Source: Actinocatenispora sp963805605 | GTDB taxonomy: Bacteria; Actinomycetota; Actinomycetes; Mycobacteriales; Micromonosporaceae | Assembly: GCA_963805605.1 (NCBI GenBank) | Contig: CAWDUX010000001.1 | Coordinates: forward strand, 372,001 to 436,000 | DNA length: 64,000 nucleotides | Direction: 5' to 3' | In this document: positions 1-9,165 of the stretch, one piece after another | Layout: each line of letters opens with the position of its first letter | Numbering within the stretch: position 1 is the first letter of the stretch | Notes under the pieces: generated by a model | Told to the model about the DNA's origin: nothing | What the model saw: the letters and a program-made list of their open reading frames with translations, nothing else | Database searches by the model: none | Position numbers and translations under genes: made by a program

Positions 1-6
1 GTACTT

Positions 7-723
7 GTGCCGCTGCTGATCGGTGTGTTGTCGGAGATGGTGGCCTTCGTCCTCGGCGCCGCTTCCGGCCGGGCGGTCGGCCTACCCGGCTACGACGCCA
101 CCCTCGCTCTGCTGGTCGCGGTGCTCACCCTGGTCGTGCTGCTGGCAATGTTCGCGGTGGCCGGTTGGCTGTCCGGACGGTGGTCTGCTCCCGCGCCACC
201 GCGGGGCGCCACCGCCGCCGCGGCGTGGACGGCGTCGTTGTCGGCCACCGGGCTCGCCGTCGTCGAACTGTTCGTGATCGAGCCGATGGCCGGTAGCGGA
301 ATCCGGTTCCCGCTGGCGGTGGTCACCGGTCTACTGGTCTGGGCACTGCTGATTACCATGACCGGCCGGTGGTCGGCCCGCCTGGCCACCCGGGCCCGCC
401 GCATGCCGGCGGCCCTGGTCGCCCTCATCGGTGCGCTGCTGGCCTGCGAACTCGGCTTCGCGCTGGCACTGGGCATGGCGGTCGGGGGGCTCGACGGCGC
501 GGGTCTGCGGTACGTGGTGCTGTGGCTGCCGGCCTCCATCTCCGGGGGCTGGACCTCGATCGGGCCGGTCGGGAACGCGACCTGGGTGGTGGCCGACACG
601 TTCCCGGTCCTTCCGTACGGGATGCTCGCGATCTCCACCTTCTCGCTGGTCTTCCTGACCACCGCGGTGGTACGGGCCCGGCGGGCCGCCGGTGCGCACA
701 AGGGCTCACCGGTATCCGGCTGA
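7..723 (+). CDS. Polytopic membrane protein of unknown function (possibly 5'-partial)
   Basis: A hydrophobic protein of at least 238 residues with about six likely membrane segments (for example around residues 4-20, 32-55, 72-92, 100-118, 133-157 and 200-220) joined by short Arg-rich cytoplasmic loops. I recognise no family motif and give no function. The GTG at position 7 is the first visible start, but the frame is open to the left edge of the window, so the true start may lie outside. The last residues (HKGSPVSG) are hydrophilic. It ends 41 bases before the HIT gene and may be co-transcribed with it. Confidence 0.6.
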   Translation: MPLLIGVLSEMVAFVLGAASGRAVGLPGYDATLALLVAVLTLVVLLAMFAVAGWLSGRWSAPAPPRGATAAAAWTASLSATGLAVVELFVIEPMAGSGIRFPLAVVTGLLVWALLITMTGRWSARLATRARRMPAALVALIGALLACELGFALALGMAVGGLDGAGLRYVVLWLPASISGGWTSIGPVGNATWVVADTFPVLPYGMLAISTFSLVFLTTAVVRARRAAGAHKGSPVSG

Positions 724-764
724 ACCCGTACCTGACTGGATCCGTCCCGCCGCCGGCGCATACG

Positions 765-1118
765 ATGCCGATCGTGACGGACTGCCTGTTCTGCAAGATC
801 GTCGCGGGTGAGATCCCCGCCACCGTCGTCCACGACGAAGGGCGCACGCTCGCGTTCGCCGACCTCGACCCGCAGGCGCCCACGCATGCGCTGGTGATTC
901 CGAAGGAGCACTACGCCACGGCGGCCGACGCCGCCGCAGCGGATCCGGCCCTGCTCGGCGAGATGGTCAGCGCCGCGCAGCACGTCGCCGAGAACTCGGG
1001 GATCGCCGAATCCGGCTACCGCTTGGTGTTCAACTCCGGACGCGACGCCAACCAGACCGTGCCGCACGTGCACCTGCACGTACTCGGCGGTCGCGCCATG
1101 ACCTGGCCACCGGGCTAG
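765..1118 (+). CDS. HIT family (histidine triad) nucleotide hydrolase
   Basis: A 117-residue protein with the layout of a bacterial HINT-type protein: CLFCKIVAGEIPATVV near the N-terminus (zinc-type CxxC at residues 7-10), a central helix, and the catalytic histidine triad HVHLHVLGGR at residues 101-110. Family members hydrolyse purine nucleoside phosphoramidates and aminoacyl-adenylates in the cytosol. Length is normal for the family. ATG at 765 is used; a GTG at 774 is the alternative. In many actinobacteria a HIT gene precedes phoH; here a FUSC gene and a serine hydrolase lie between. Family is certain, substrate is not. Confidence 0.92.
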   Translation: MPIVTDCLFCKIVAGEIPATVVHDEGRTLAFADLDPQAPTHALVIPKEHYATAADAAAADPALLGEMVSAAQHVAENSGIAESGYRLVFNSGRDANQTVPHVHLHVLGGRAMTWPPG

Positions 1119-1124
1119 CGTCGG

Positions 1125-2207
1125 TCAGCTGCCGGGCTGGTCGGGGGCCGACCCCGATCCGGCGGACGTACGGGCGATCAGCGCGCCGAGCAGCATGACG
1201 CCGACGGCTATCGCGACCCCGATGAGGGTGAACAGGATCCGCAGCCCTTCGACGGTCAGGTCGGACGGGTGGGGCAGATCCACGGCGATCAGCACCGCCG
1301 CGGCCGTCGCCGCGGCGAACCACAGGTAGCTCATCGCCCGTACGGCTCCGGCCAGGCCGCCGAGCACGGCGATCAGCGCACTGAGGACGGGTCGGGAATC
1401 CACGGCCAGCAGGAACGCGGCGGCCATCCCGGCCCCGATGATCGTGCCCGCCACCCGTTGCGAGGCCATCAGCGTCGTCTGCTGCAGGCCGGGTTTGAGC
1501 GCGGACAGGGTGGAGATCGGCGTCCACTCGGCGTACGGCAGGTGCAGCCCGAAGGCGATGCCGACGGAGAGTGAACCGGCGACTGCCCGGGCAACCGCGA
1601 AGGCGATCGCCCGCCGGGTCGTCGGAACGACCTCGTCGGGCGCCGCCGTGCCGTCCGGTTCTTCGCCGCGCCTGCGGAGAAGGGCCAGGACCGTGCTGCA
1701 AACGATCATGAACGCGGCGCCGGCCAGCCACGCGAGCATCTGTGCCAAGGCATGGGTCCGGACGTGGTCGAGCCGGTATCTGATCGACAGTGCGGCTGCG
1801 ATCACGAACCACAGGTTGAGCAGCGACGAGATCAGCAGGGCGTGCCTACCGGCGCGGTAGGCGAAGCCGGCCAGCAGGGTGATCACGAACGTGGCCGGGA
1901 TCAGCCACTCCCAGCTGCCGTTGAGGCCGAATGCCAGTCCGGTCAGCAGGGCGCCGGCGCTGCCCACCACCGTCATCCGCTCGATCCGGTACGCGATGTG
2001 CCCGCCGGGGTCGCTCAGCGCCACGAAGAGAGCGCCGAACGAGACGCTCAGCCCGTAGCTCTGTTGGTGCAGCGCGCCGAGCACCGTGAACGGAACCAGC
2101 AGCAGCACGATGATGGCAATGCCGCGGCGCAGGTCGAACTTCGTCCTGTCCACCGCGAACAGGGCCGCGAGCCGACCCACGCCATCTCCCGGCACCGTGC
2201 TGCGCAC
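1125..2207 (-). CDS. FUSC family membrane protein (aromatic acid exporter-like)
   Basis: A 360-residue protein with two sets of hydrophobic helices separated by a hydrophilic linker (about residues 175-200), the usual architecture of FUSC/YccS/aromatic-acid-exporter proteins, which are thought to export aromatic or other small acids. The second half contains YAEWTPISTLSALKPGLQQ and QRVAGTIIGAGMAA, matching the conserved segment of this family. GTG at 2207 is preceded at nine bases by GAAGGA. It is convergent with the HIT gene, with only six bases between stops. Substrate cannot be inferred. Confidence 0.75.
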   Translation of the reverse strand: MRSTVPGDGVGRLAALFAVDRTKFDLRRGIAIIVLLLVPFTVLGALHQQSYGLSVSFGALFVALSDPGGHIAYRIERMTVVGSAGALLTGLAFGLNGSWEWLIPATFVITLLAGFAYRAGRHALLISSLLNLWFVIAAALSIRYRLDHVRTHALAQMLAWLAGAAFMIVCSTVLALLRRRGEEPDGTAAPDEVVPTTRRAIAFAVARAVAGSLSVGIAFGLHLPYAEWTPISTLSALKPGLQQTTLMASQRVAGTIIGAGMAAAFLLAVDSRPVLSALIAVLGGLAGAVRAMSYLWFAAATAAAVLIAVDLPHPSDLTVEGLRILFTLIGVAIAVGVMLLGALIARTSAGSGSAPDQPGS

Positions 2208-2524
2208 CGACGTGATGTTCCTTCACGCGAAGTAGCGGTCAGTTTCCGATCCGACAACTATCGGTGACCTTACCCGCTCATGTTCGCCCGGTCGGTGGGT
2301 TGACCGCGCATCCGGCCAGCGGCGCCCGCTGCCTCGATCCGCGTGCGGTGCCGGGCGGCGCGGTCCGGCGCGTACGCGGTCACCCTCGCTGCGTCCGGCC
2401 ACGCCGGCGGGTAGTCTCGCGCGAGCGTGGCCCGGCCACGGCCGGTACCGACGAGGGCCGGTCTGCGGTGGTCGCCACCGGCCCCGGCCGGTACCGGATT
2501 CGTAGACTGTGGACGGGAGTCGTC
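2208..2524. other. Divergent intergenic region, no gene
   Basis: About 317 bases between the divergent FUSC gene and the serine hydrolase. Frames across it have no convincing coding signal. On the minus strand TTGTCG and TACTTC are separated by 17 bases about 35 bases before the FUSC start, a weak promoter candidate. Nothing else stands out. Confidence 0.4.
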
Positions 2525-3919
2525 GTGACCGACAGCGTCGTACCGGAAGGTGCCCGACACCACTACGAGCGCCTGGTACGACAGGCGCAGCGGGATGCCC
2601 GGGTGCCGGCCGTGCAGGTCGCCGTGCACCGTACCGATCGTCCACTATGGACTTTCGAGGTCGGTTCCGCCGGCGGGGGCGTGGCACTCGGACCCCACAC
2701 GAGGTTCCGGATCGGATCGATCACCAAGACCTTCACCGCCGTACTGGCCCTGCAGTGCCGCGACGAGGGCCTGCTCGACCTCGACGACCCGGTCTCGGCG
2801 CACCTGGACACTCCGGCACACGGCGAACTGACCATCCGCCGGCTGCTGAGCCACACCGCCGGACTGCAACGCGAACCCTACGGCGACATCTGGGACACCC
2901 TCGCGGTACCAAGCCTGGAAGAGACCCTCGCCGGCCTCGCCCGGGCCGAGCGCATCGTGCCCACCGGCCGCCGGTTCCACTACTCCAACCTCGGTTTCGC
3001 ACTGCTCGGCCACCTCGTCGCGGCCAAACGCGATGCCGCCTGGGCCGACGTACTGGCCGACAAGATCCTCCGACCGCTCGGGCTGACCTTCACCCTGCAG
3101 CCCGGCGAGGACGCCGCGACCGGATACCTGGTCGACGCCTGGTCCGACCACGCCCGCCCGGAACCCAACACCGACCTCGGCGGGATCGCGCCCGCCGCGC
3201 AACTGTGGGGCACCGCCGGTGAACTTGCCCGCTGGGGCGCCTTCCTGGCCGACCCGCGGCAGGTCGACCCCACCGGGGCGGTACTGTCCGCCGACACCCT
3301 CACCGAGATGCACCATCCCATTGCGGTACGCGACGAGCGGGTCTGGAAGGCGAGCTTCGGCCTAGGGCTGATCGTACGGTCCCGGGCCGATCGCAGCCTG
3401 GACGTCGGGCACGGCGGCGCGATGCCCGGCTTCCTGGCCGAGACGTACGGGCGGGTGGCGGCGCCCGGCGCATCCGACGACGTGCCACCGGGGCTCGCCG
3501 CAGCGGTCCTGCTGTCCTCCGGCACCGCCGACGGTGCACTGGGGCTCAGCTTCGAACTGATGGACGCCGCGACCCAGCGGGACCCCGCACAGATCACCCC
3601 GTGGCAGCCGGGTGAGCCCGCACCGGAGGAACTGTGCAGCGTACTGGGGCACTGGTGGGGTGAGGGATTCGAGTACGTCTTCCGGTGGCGGGACGGTCAT
3701 CTGGAGGCCGGCGGGGCGAACGACCCGGCCGGTACCCCGCCCGCGGTATTCGCGGTCGAGTCCGCGGATCTGCTGCGCTCGGTGGCGGGCCGGGAGATCG
3801 GCGAGCCGCTGCGGCTGACCCGCGACGCCGACGGCACCGTGATCCGGCTGCACTGGGCCACCTACCGGTTCACCCGGGAACAGCAGACGTTCGATGGTAT
3901 CTGGGCAAGCCGGCCCTGA
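2525..3919 (+). CDS. Serine hydrolase, class C beta-lactamase / DD-peptidase-like
   Basis: A 464-residue member of the beta-lactamase (PF00144-type) family. The catalytic SxxK motif is in RIGSITKTFTAV, the YxN motif in FHYSNLGFAL, and the third HxG motif in DVGHGGAMPGF. Such proteins hydrolyse peptides, esters or amides and are often not true beta-lactamases. No signal peptide is visible from the GTG at 2525, so a cytoplasmic location is likely. The frame stays open upstream to 2264, but that extension is Arg-rich and low quality, so I use the GTG that begins VTDSVVPEGARHHYERL. The C-terminal 110 residues form a lipocalin-like beta domain often seen in these hydrolases. Confidence 0.85.
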   Translation: MTDSVVPEGARHHYERLVRQAQRDARVPAVQVAVHRTDRPLWTFEVGSAGGGVALGPHTRFRIGSITKTFTAVLALQCRDEGLLDLDDPVSAHLDTPAHGELTIRRLLSHTAGLQREPYGDIWDTLAVPSLEETLAGLARAERIVPTGRRFHYSNLGFALLGHLVAAKRDAAWADVLADKILRPLGLTFTLQPGEDAATGYLVDAWSDHARPEPNTDLGGIAPAAQLWGTAGELARWGAFLADPRQVDPTGAVLSADTLTEMHHPIAVRDERVWKASFGLGLIVRSRADRSLDVGHGGAMPGFLAETYGRVAAPGASDDVPPGLAAAVLLSSGTADGALGLSFELMDAATQRDPAQITPWQPGEPAPEELCSVLGHWWGEGFEYVFRWRDGHLEAGGANDPAGTPPAVFAVESADLLRSVAGREIGEPLRLTRDADGTVIRLHWATYRFTREQQTFDGIWASRP

Positions 3920-4111
3920 TAGTCGGATTCGGGGCGAATGTCCGTCGCTGGGCGTCGGGTGGGCGCTGCGGCGAATGGCTGTTGCGGCCGGCAATGGTGC
4001 TGGTCAGCAGAGCTCAGGGCAAAACGGGCGGTGCATCGTCGGGCCCGGCGGATACCATGGTGGCCTGTTGCTGACGAGACCAGTGGAGGTAGGGCCCTGC
4101 GTGGCCGACCT

Positions 4112-5158
4112 ATGACCAGTAGCCCACCCATCCAGCCTGTGCGGGTGCAGACGAGGATCACGGTTCCTGACCCGCATACCATGGTGAGCCTGCTCGGCAC
4201 CCGGGACGAGCTGCTCAAGTTGGTGGAGCGCTCGGCTCGCAGCGAGATCCACGTCCGCGGCAACGAGATCACCCTCACCGGTGAACCGGCCGACAACGCG
4301 CTGGCCGAGCGGCTCTTCGCCGAGCTGTTGGAACTCATCGAGAAAGGCGAGACGCTGACCGAAGAAACGGTCCGGCGCACCGTCGGCATGCTGGAAGAAG
4401 GCACCGAGGAGCGACCGGCCGAAGTCCTCACCCTCAACATCCTCTCCCGCCGCGGGCGCACCATCAGGCCCAAGACACTCGGCCAGAAGCGTTACGTGGA
4501 CGCCATCGACGGCCACACCATCGTCTTCGGCATCGGCCCTGCCGGCACCGGGAAGACCTACCTCGCGATGGCCAAGGCCGTACAGGCCCTGCAGGCCAAG
4601 CAGGTCAACCGGATCATCCTCACCCGGCCCGCGGTCGAAGCTGGCGAGCGGCTCGGCTTCCTGCCCGGCACCCTGTACGACAAGATCGACCCCTACCTGC
4701 GGCCGCTGTACGACGCGCTGCACGACATGGTCGATCCGGACTCCATCCCGCGGCTGACCGCCAACGGCACCATCGAGGTCGCGCCGCTGGCGTTCATGCG
4801 CGGCCGCAGCTTGAACGACGCGTTCATCATCCTGGACGAGGCGCAGAACACCACGCCGGAACAGATGAAGATGTTCCTGACCCGGTTGGGTTTCGGTTCC
4901 CGGGTGGTGGTGACCGGTGACGTGACCCAGATCGACCTGCCCGGCGGGGTCAGCAGCGGTCTGCGGGTGGTCCGCGACATCCTCGACGACCTGGACGACG
5001 TGCACTTCGCCACGCTCGGTTCGGCGGACGTGGTCCGGCACAAGCTGGTCGGTCAGATCGTCGACGCGTACGCGAAGTGGGACGCCGAACAGGCGTCGGA
5101 GGACAACGACGGTGACCGGTCGCACCCATCGGCCGGTCGACGCGGCAAGCGCCGCTGA
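4112..5158 (+). CDS. phoH: PhoH-like ATPase (PhoH family)
   Basis: A 348-residue PhoH-type protein: an N-terminal KH-like region (about 15-90) and a P-loop NTPase domain with Walker A GPAGTGKTY and Walker B AFIILDEAQN. PhoH proteins are RNA-associated ATPases; in this arrangement the gene precedes ybeY and probably shares its role in RNA metabolism. The start MTSSPPIQP at 4112 lacks a close ribosome site (GGAGGT lies about 21 bases upstream), so the exact start is moderately certain. It begins the phoH-ybeY-CNNM-CDA-era-recO-uppS run, all on the plus strand with short gaps or overlaps. Confidence 0.93.
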   Translation: MTSSPPIQPVRVQTRITVPDPHTMVSLLGTRDELLKLVERSARSEIHVRGNEITLTGEPADNALAERLFAELLELIEKGETLTEETVRRTVGMLEEGTEERPAEVLTLNILSRRGRTIRPKTLGQKRYVDAIDGHTIVFGIGPAGTGKTYLAMAKAVQALQAKQVNRIILTRPAVEAGERLGFLPGTLYDKIDPYLRPLYDALHDMVDPDSIPRLTANGTIEVAPLAFMRGRSLNDAFIILDEAQNTTPEQMKMFLTRLGFGSRVVVTGDVTQIDLPGGVSSGLRVVRDILDDLDDVHFATLGSADVVRHKLVGQIVDAYAKWDAEQASEDNDGDRSHPSAGRRGKRR

Positions 5159-5177
5159 ACATCTGCGAAGAGGATCA

Positions 5178-5678
5178 GTGTCCATCGAGATCAGCAACGA
5201 GTCCGGCGTCGAGTTCGACACCCAGGCGGTACTCGACGTCGCCCGCTACACCCTGGACCAGATGCAGGTCAACCCGCTCGCCGAACTGTCGGTGCTGCTG
5301 GTCGACGTGTCGTACATGACCGAGCTGAACCACCGCTGGATGGGTGGGGACGGCCCCACCGACGTACTGGCCTTCCCGATGGACGAGGCCGGTACCGGTA
5401 TCGATCGGGGGCCCGGTGCGCCCGGGGTCGAGGTGAGCGAACCGGCGATGCTCGGCGACATCGTGCTCTGCCCGGAGGTGGCGGCCCAGCAGGCCGTCAC
5501 CGCCGGGCACGCCACCGCGGACGAGATGCACATGCTGACCGTGCACGGCGTGTTGCACATCCTCGGCTACGACCACGCCGAGCCGGACGAGGAACGCGAG
5601 ATGTTCGCGCTGCAGAACCGGCTGCTGGCACAGTGGCGGTCGGACCGGGACGGCGGAGAGGCACCGGGGACCTCCTGA
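5178..5678 (+). CDS. ybeY: Endoribonuclease YbeY (16S rRNA maturation)
   Basis: A 166-residue metal-dependent endoribonuclease involved in 16S rRNA 3' end processing and ribosome quality control. The zinc-binding motif HxxxHxxxxxH is seen in TVHGVLHILGYDHAE, and the upstream GPTDVLAFPMDE block is typical of the family. GTG at 5178 follows GAAGAGGA at a suitable distance; the preceding in-frame ATG at 5112 would overlap phoH. A loop of about 20 residues (TGIDRGPGAPGVEVSEP) between the two conserved blocks is common in actinobacteria. Confidence 0.95.
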   Translation: MSIEISNESGVEFDTQAVLDVARYTLDQMQVNPLAELSVLLVDVSYMTELNHRWMGGDGPTDVLAFPMDEAGTGIDRGPGAPGVEVSEPAMLGDIVLCPEVAAQQAVTAGHATADEMHMLTVHGVLHILGYDHAEPDEEREMFALQNRLLAQWRSDRDGGEAPGTS

Positions 5679-5757
5679 TGATCTTTGCGTCCGGTGGTCC
5701 TGGTGGTGGGCGGCGCAGCATGCGCCGGCGAGGGCACGCCCCGTGGGAGGGCAGCTC

Positions 5758-7074
5758 ATGACGGTGACCGTGCTGCTGGTCGCGGCGGCTCTGGTGGTAC
5801 TGGCCGGGTTGTTCGCGATGACCGATGCGGCGCTGTCGCGGGTGTCCCCGGCGCGGGCGGGCGAGATGGCCCGGGAAGGTGTACGGGGCGCCCGTACGCT
5901 CGGCGCGGTCGCCAAGGACCTGCCGCGCCACCTCAACCTGCTGTTGCTGCTGCGGCTGGCCTGCGAGCTGGGGGCCACCACTGTGGTCGCGTTCGTCACC
6001 GCGGACGCCTGGGGCGTCGGCTGGGCGGCGGCGTTGACCACCGCCGGGGTGATGACGGTGGTCAGTTTCGTCATCGTCGGGGTGGGGCCGCGGACCATCG
6101 GCCGCCAGCACGCGTACCCGGTGGCGCTGGTCAGCTCACCGGTGGTGCGCTGGCTGGGGCGGGCGCTCAATCCGCTGGCCAGTCTGCTGATCCTGATCGG
6201 TAACGCGATGACACCCGGCCGCGGTTTCCGGGAGGGGCCGTTCACCACCCAGGTCGAGTTGCGGGAACTGGTCGACCTGGCCGAACAGCGCGGTGTGGTC
6301 GAGCACGATGAGCGCGAGATGCTGCACTCGGTGTTCACCTTCGGCGACCGGATCGTGCGTGAGGTGATGGTGCCCCGCACCGAGATGGTGTGGATCGAGG
6401 CCAGTAAGACGACCAGGCAGGGACTCGCGCTGGCGTTGCGGTCCGGTTTCTCCCGCATCCCGGTGATCGGCGAGAACGTCGACGACGTACTTGGCGTGGT
6501 CTACCTCAAGGATCTGGTACGTCGTAACCAGGGGCAGTCCGAGCAGTCCCGGCCGACCACCGTGGAGCAGGTGATGCGGCCGGCCGAGTTCATTCCGGAG
6601 TCCAAGCCGGTGGACGATCTGCTGAGCCAGATGCAGGCGCAGCGCATCCACATGGCCATCGTGGTGGACGAGTACGGCGGCACCGCCGGGCTGGTCACGA
6701 TCGAGGACATCCTGGAGGAGATCGTCGGTGAGATCACCGACGAGTACGACGTGGAACGCCCGCCGGTGGAGCGACTGCCGGACGGCTCGGTACGGGTGAC
6801 CGCCCGGTTGCCGGTCGAGGATCTCGGTGAGCTGTTCCATGTGCCGGTACCTGACGGTGAGGTCGAGACGGTCGCGGGGCTGCTCGCGCAGGAACTGGGC
6901 CGGGTGCCCATCCCGGGTGCTGCGGCCACCGTGGCCGGGCTGGAACTCACCGCCGAGGGCACCACGGGCCGGCGTAACCACATCGACACCGTGCTGGTGC
7001 GTCGGTTGCGGCCGACCGAGCCCGGTGCACACCAGTCGACCGACGACCGTAAGGAACAGACCGCTGATGCCTGA
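5758..7074 (+). CDS. CNNM/CorC family membrane protein with CBS and transporter-associated domains
   Basis: A 438-residue protein with three to four N-terminal membrane segments (DUF21/CNNM domain, about 1-180), two CBS domains (about 195-320, with VMVPRTEMVWIEA and IVVDEYGGTAGLVTIEDILEEIVGEI), and a C-terminal CorC_HlyC domain (about 335-420). The family is linked to Mg2+/Co2+ transport or sensing. ATG at 5758 is preceded by GGGAGGG; an earlier GTG at 5743 is less likely. It overlaps the next gene by eight bases. The same gene lies between ybeY and era in mycobacteria. Confidence 0.92.
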   Translation: MTVTVLLVAAALVVLAGLFAMTDAALSRVSPARAGEMAREGVRGARTLGAVAKDLPRHLNLLLLLRLACELGATTVVAFVTADAWGVGWAAALTTAGVMTVVSFVIVGVGPRTIGRQHAYPVALVSSPVVRWLGRALNPLASLLILIGNAMTPGRGFREGPFTTQVELRELVDLAEQRGVVEHDEREMLHSVFTFGDRIVREVMVPRTEMVWIEASKTTRQGLALALRSGFSRIPVIGENVDDVLGVVYLKDLVRRNQGQSEQSRPTTVEQVMRPAEFIPESKPVDDLLSQMQAQRIHMAIVVDEYGGTAGLVTIEDILEEIVGEITDEYDVERPPVERLPDGSVRVTARLPVEDLGELFHVPVPDGEVETVAGLLAQELGRVPIPGAAATVAGLELTAEGTTGRRNHIDTVLVRRLRPTEPGAHQSTDDRKEQTADA

Positions 7075-7432
7075 GAGTTTGAGCCCCGCCGGTTCCGACG
7101 GGTCCGACCCGGAGGACACCAAGCTGGTGACCTTGAGCCGGGCGGCCCGTGGCCGTACCGGCGCGGTGGAGGGTGCCGCGGTGCGTGACACCGATGGGCG
7201 TACCTACGCCGCGGCCACGGTGGCGTTGCCGTCGCTGGCCCTGTCCGCGCTGCAGCTCGCGGTGGCGCAGGCGGTGTCCGCCGGCGCACCCGGGTTGGAG
7301 GCGGCCGCGTTGGTGACGGAGGGTTCGGCCGCCGACGAGGCGGGTCTGGCCGCCGTACGGGACCTGTCGGCGAAGGCGCCGCTGTTCCTGGCCGGCCCGG
7401 ACGGTACTGTGCTCGGCTCCTACCGTGGCTGA
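7067..7432 (+). CDS. Cytidine deaminase-like protein lacking zinc ligands
   Basis: A 121-residue protein found between the CNNM gene and era, where actinobacteria carry a cytidine-deaminase-like gene. The fold pattern is recognisable (RGRTGAVEGAAVRDTDGRTYAAATVALPSLALSALQLAVAQAV), but the residues that bind zinc in true cytidine deaminases (His/Cys-Ala-Glu and PCxxC) are absent, and the protein has no cysteine or histidine at all. It is probably not a deaminase; a structural or regulatory role is more likely. Start ATG at 7067 overlaps the upstream gene by eight bases; its stop overlaps the era start, so translation is probably coupled. Confidence 0.8.
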   Translation: MPESLSPAGSDGSDPEDTKLVTLSRAARGRTGAVEGAAVRDTDGRTYAAATVALPSLALSALQLAVAQAVSAGAPGLEAAALVTEGSAADEAGLAAVRDLSAKAPLFLAGPDGTVLGSYRG

Positions 7433-8327
7433 GGCGCCGTTCCGTTCCGGGTTCGCCTGTTTCGTGGGGCGGCCCAACGCGGGCAAGTCGACATTGACCA
7501 ATGCGCTGGTGGGCGAGAAGGTCGCGATCACCAGTAACCGTCCGCAGACGACCCGGCGGGCCATCCGGGGGATCGTGAACCGGCCGGGTGCCCAGCTCGT
7601 GCTGGTCGACACGCCGGGGCTGCACCGGCCGCGTACGTTGCTGGGCGAGCGGCTCAACGACCTGGTGCAGCAGACCTGGGAAGAGGTCGACCTGATCGGT
7701 CTGTGTATTCCGGCCGATGAGGATGTGGGCCCAGGGGACCGGTTCATCGCCAATCAGCTCAAGGGTCTGAAGGCGAGGTTGCTGGCGGTGGTCACCAAGA
7801 CCGACCTGGTGCGGCCGGACCGGTTGGCGCAGCAGCTGATGGCGGTGTCCGAGCTGGCGGACTTCGCCGACGTCGTACCGGTCAGTGCGGTGTCCGGCGA
7901 GCAGGTCGAGCTGCTCACCGATCTGATGATGGGATATCTGCCGCCGGCGCCGATGCTCTACCCGGACGATGTGGCGACCGATGAGCCGGAGCGAGTCCGG
8001 ATCGCGGAGCTGATCAGGGAGGCGGCGCTGGAGGGTGTCCGGGACGAGTTGCCGCACTCGATCGCCGTACTGGTCGAGGAGATGACCTCGGAGACCACCC
8101 GTTCCGGTGATCCGCTGACCCGTATCTACGCCGATCTGTACGTGGAACGGCCGAGCCAGAAGGCCATCGTGATCGGCCACCGGGGCAGCCGGCTTCGCGA
8201 CGTCGGCGCGCAGGCCCGGGCGGGTATCGAGGAGCTGTTGGGTACCCGGGTCTTTCTGGACCTGCATATCCGGGTGGCGAAGGAGTGGCAGCGCGATCCG
8301 CGCCAGTTGCGCAAGCTCGGGTTCTGA
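7425..8327 (+). CDS. era: GTPase Era (16S rRNA/30S assembly)
   Basis: A 300-residue Era GTPase. G1 is GRPNAGKST, G2 region TTRRAIRGI, G3 DTPGLH, and G4 TKTD; the C-terminal KH domain carries QKAIVIGHRGSRLRDVG and ends with LRKLGF as in most Era proteins. Era binds the 16S rRNA 3' end and works with YbeY, encoded upstream, in small-subunit maturation. GTG at 7425 overlaps the preceding gene by eight bases. Length and motifs are complete. Confidence 0.97.
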   Translation: MAEAPFRSGFACFVGRPNAGKSTLTNALVGEKVAITSNRPQTTRRAIRGIVNRPGAQLVLVDTPGLHRPRTLLGERLNDLVQQTWEEVDLIGLCIPADEDVGPGDRFIANQLKGLKARLLAVVTKTDLVRPDRLAQQLMAVSELADFADVVPVSAVSGEQVELLTDLMMGYLPPAPMLYPDDVATDEPERVRIAELIREAALEGVRDELPHSIAVLVEEMTSETTRSGDPLTRIYADLYVERPSQKAIVIGHRGSRLRDVGAQARAGIEELLGTRVFLDLHIRVAKEWQRDPRQLRKLGF

Positions 8328-8392
8328 CCTCGGGGACGCCGGCCGGTGCGCCCGCCGGCGTCCGTTCGTCGTACTGGGGGAGAATGGCGGCC

Positions 8393-9139
8393 GTGAGTGC
8401 CTATCCCCGGCGGTTGTACCGCGACGATGCCCTGGTGCTGCGGTGCCAGAAGCTGGGTGAGGCTGACCGGATCGTGACGCTGTTCACTCGCCGGCACGGT
8501 CGGGTACGGGCCGTGGGCAAGGGGGTACGGCGTACCTCCAGCCGGTTCGGTGCCCGGTTGGAGCCGTTCGGGCATGTCGATGTGCAACTTGCCGAGGGCC
8601 GTTCGTTGCACGTGGTGAGCCAGGTCGAGGGCATCTCGTTGTACGGCAAGCGGATCGTCGGAGACTACGCGCGGTACACGGCGGCGAGCGCCATCGCGGA
8701 GACCGCCGAGCGGCTCACCCCGGAGGAGCAGGAGCCGGCGTTGCGGTTGTTCCTGCTGACTCTCGGTGCGGTGCGCGCGTTGGGCGAGGATGACCGGCCC
8801 GGTTCGTTGATCCTGGATTCGTACCTGTTGCGGGCGATGGCGTTGGCAGGGTGGGCGCCGGCCCTCACCGAGTGCGCGGTCTGCGGCGCTGATGGCAGCC
8901 ATCCGGCGTTCAGCGTGCAGTCGGGTGGCATGGTGTGCCGTAACTGTCGCCCGCCGGGCGCCGCCGCACCGCATCCGGACACCCTGCTGCTGTTGGCGGC
9001 GTTGGCCGCCGGCGACTGGGGTACCGCGACCGCCAGTGAACCGCCGGCCCGCCAGCAGGCCAGTGGTCTGGTGGCGGCCCTGCTGCAGTGGCACCTGGAG
9101 CGCGGGTTGCGTTCCCTGCCCCTGGTAGACAGAGGCTGA
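8393..9139 (+). CDS. recO: DNA repair protein RecO
   Basis: A 248-residue RecO with the N-terminal OB-fold (YRDDALVLRCQKLGEADRIVTLFTRRHGRVRAVGKGVRR) and a zinc-type CxxC...CxxC (CAVCGADG ... CRNCRPP) in the helical domain. RecO loads RecA on SSB-coated DNA in the RecFOR pathway. The start is either GTG 8393 or ATG 8384; GGGGGAG sits ten bases before the GTG but directly against the ATG, so I choose the GTG. The gene follows era by 65 bases and precedes uppS by 26. Confidence 0.93.
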   Translation: MSAYPRRLYRDDALVLRCQKLGEADRIVTLFTRRHGRVRAVGKGVRRTSSRFGARLEPFGHVDVQLAEGRSLHVVSQVEGISLYGKRIVGDYARYTAASAIAETAERLTPEEQEPALRLFLLTLGAVRALGEDDRPGSLILDSYLLRAMALAGWAPALTECAVCGADGSHPAFSVQSGGMVCRNCRPPGAAAPHPDTLLLLAALAAGDWGTATASEPPARQQASGLVAALLQWHLERGLRSLPLVDRG

Positions 9140-9165
9140 CCAGATCCCGTACCGGAAGGACACGC

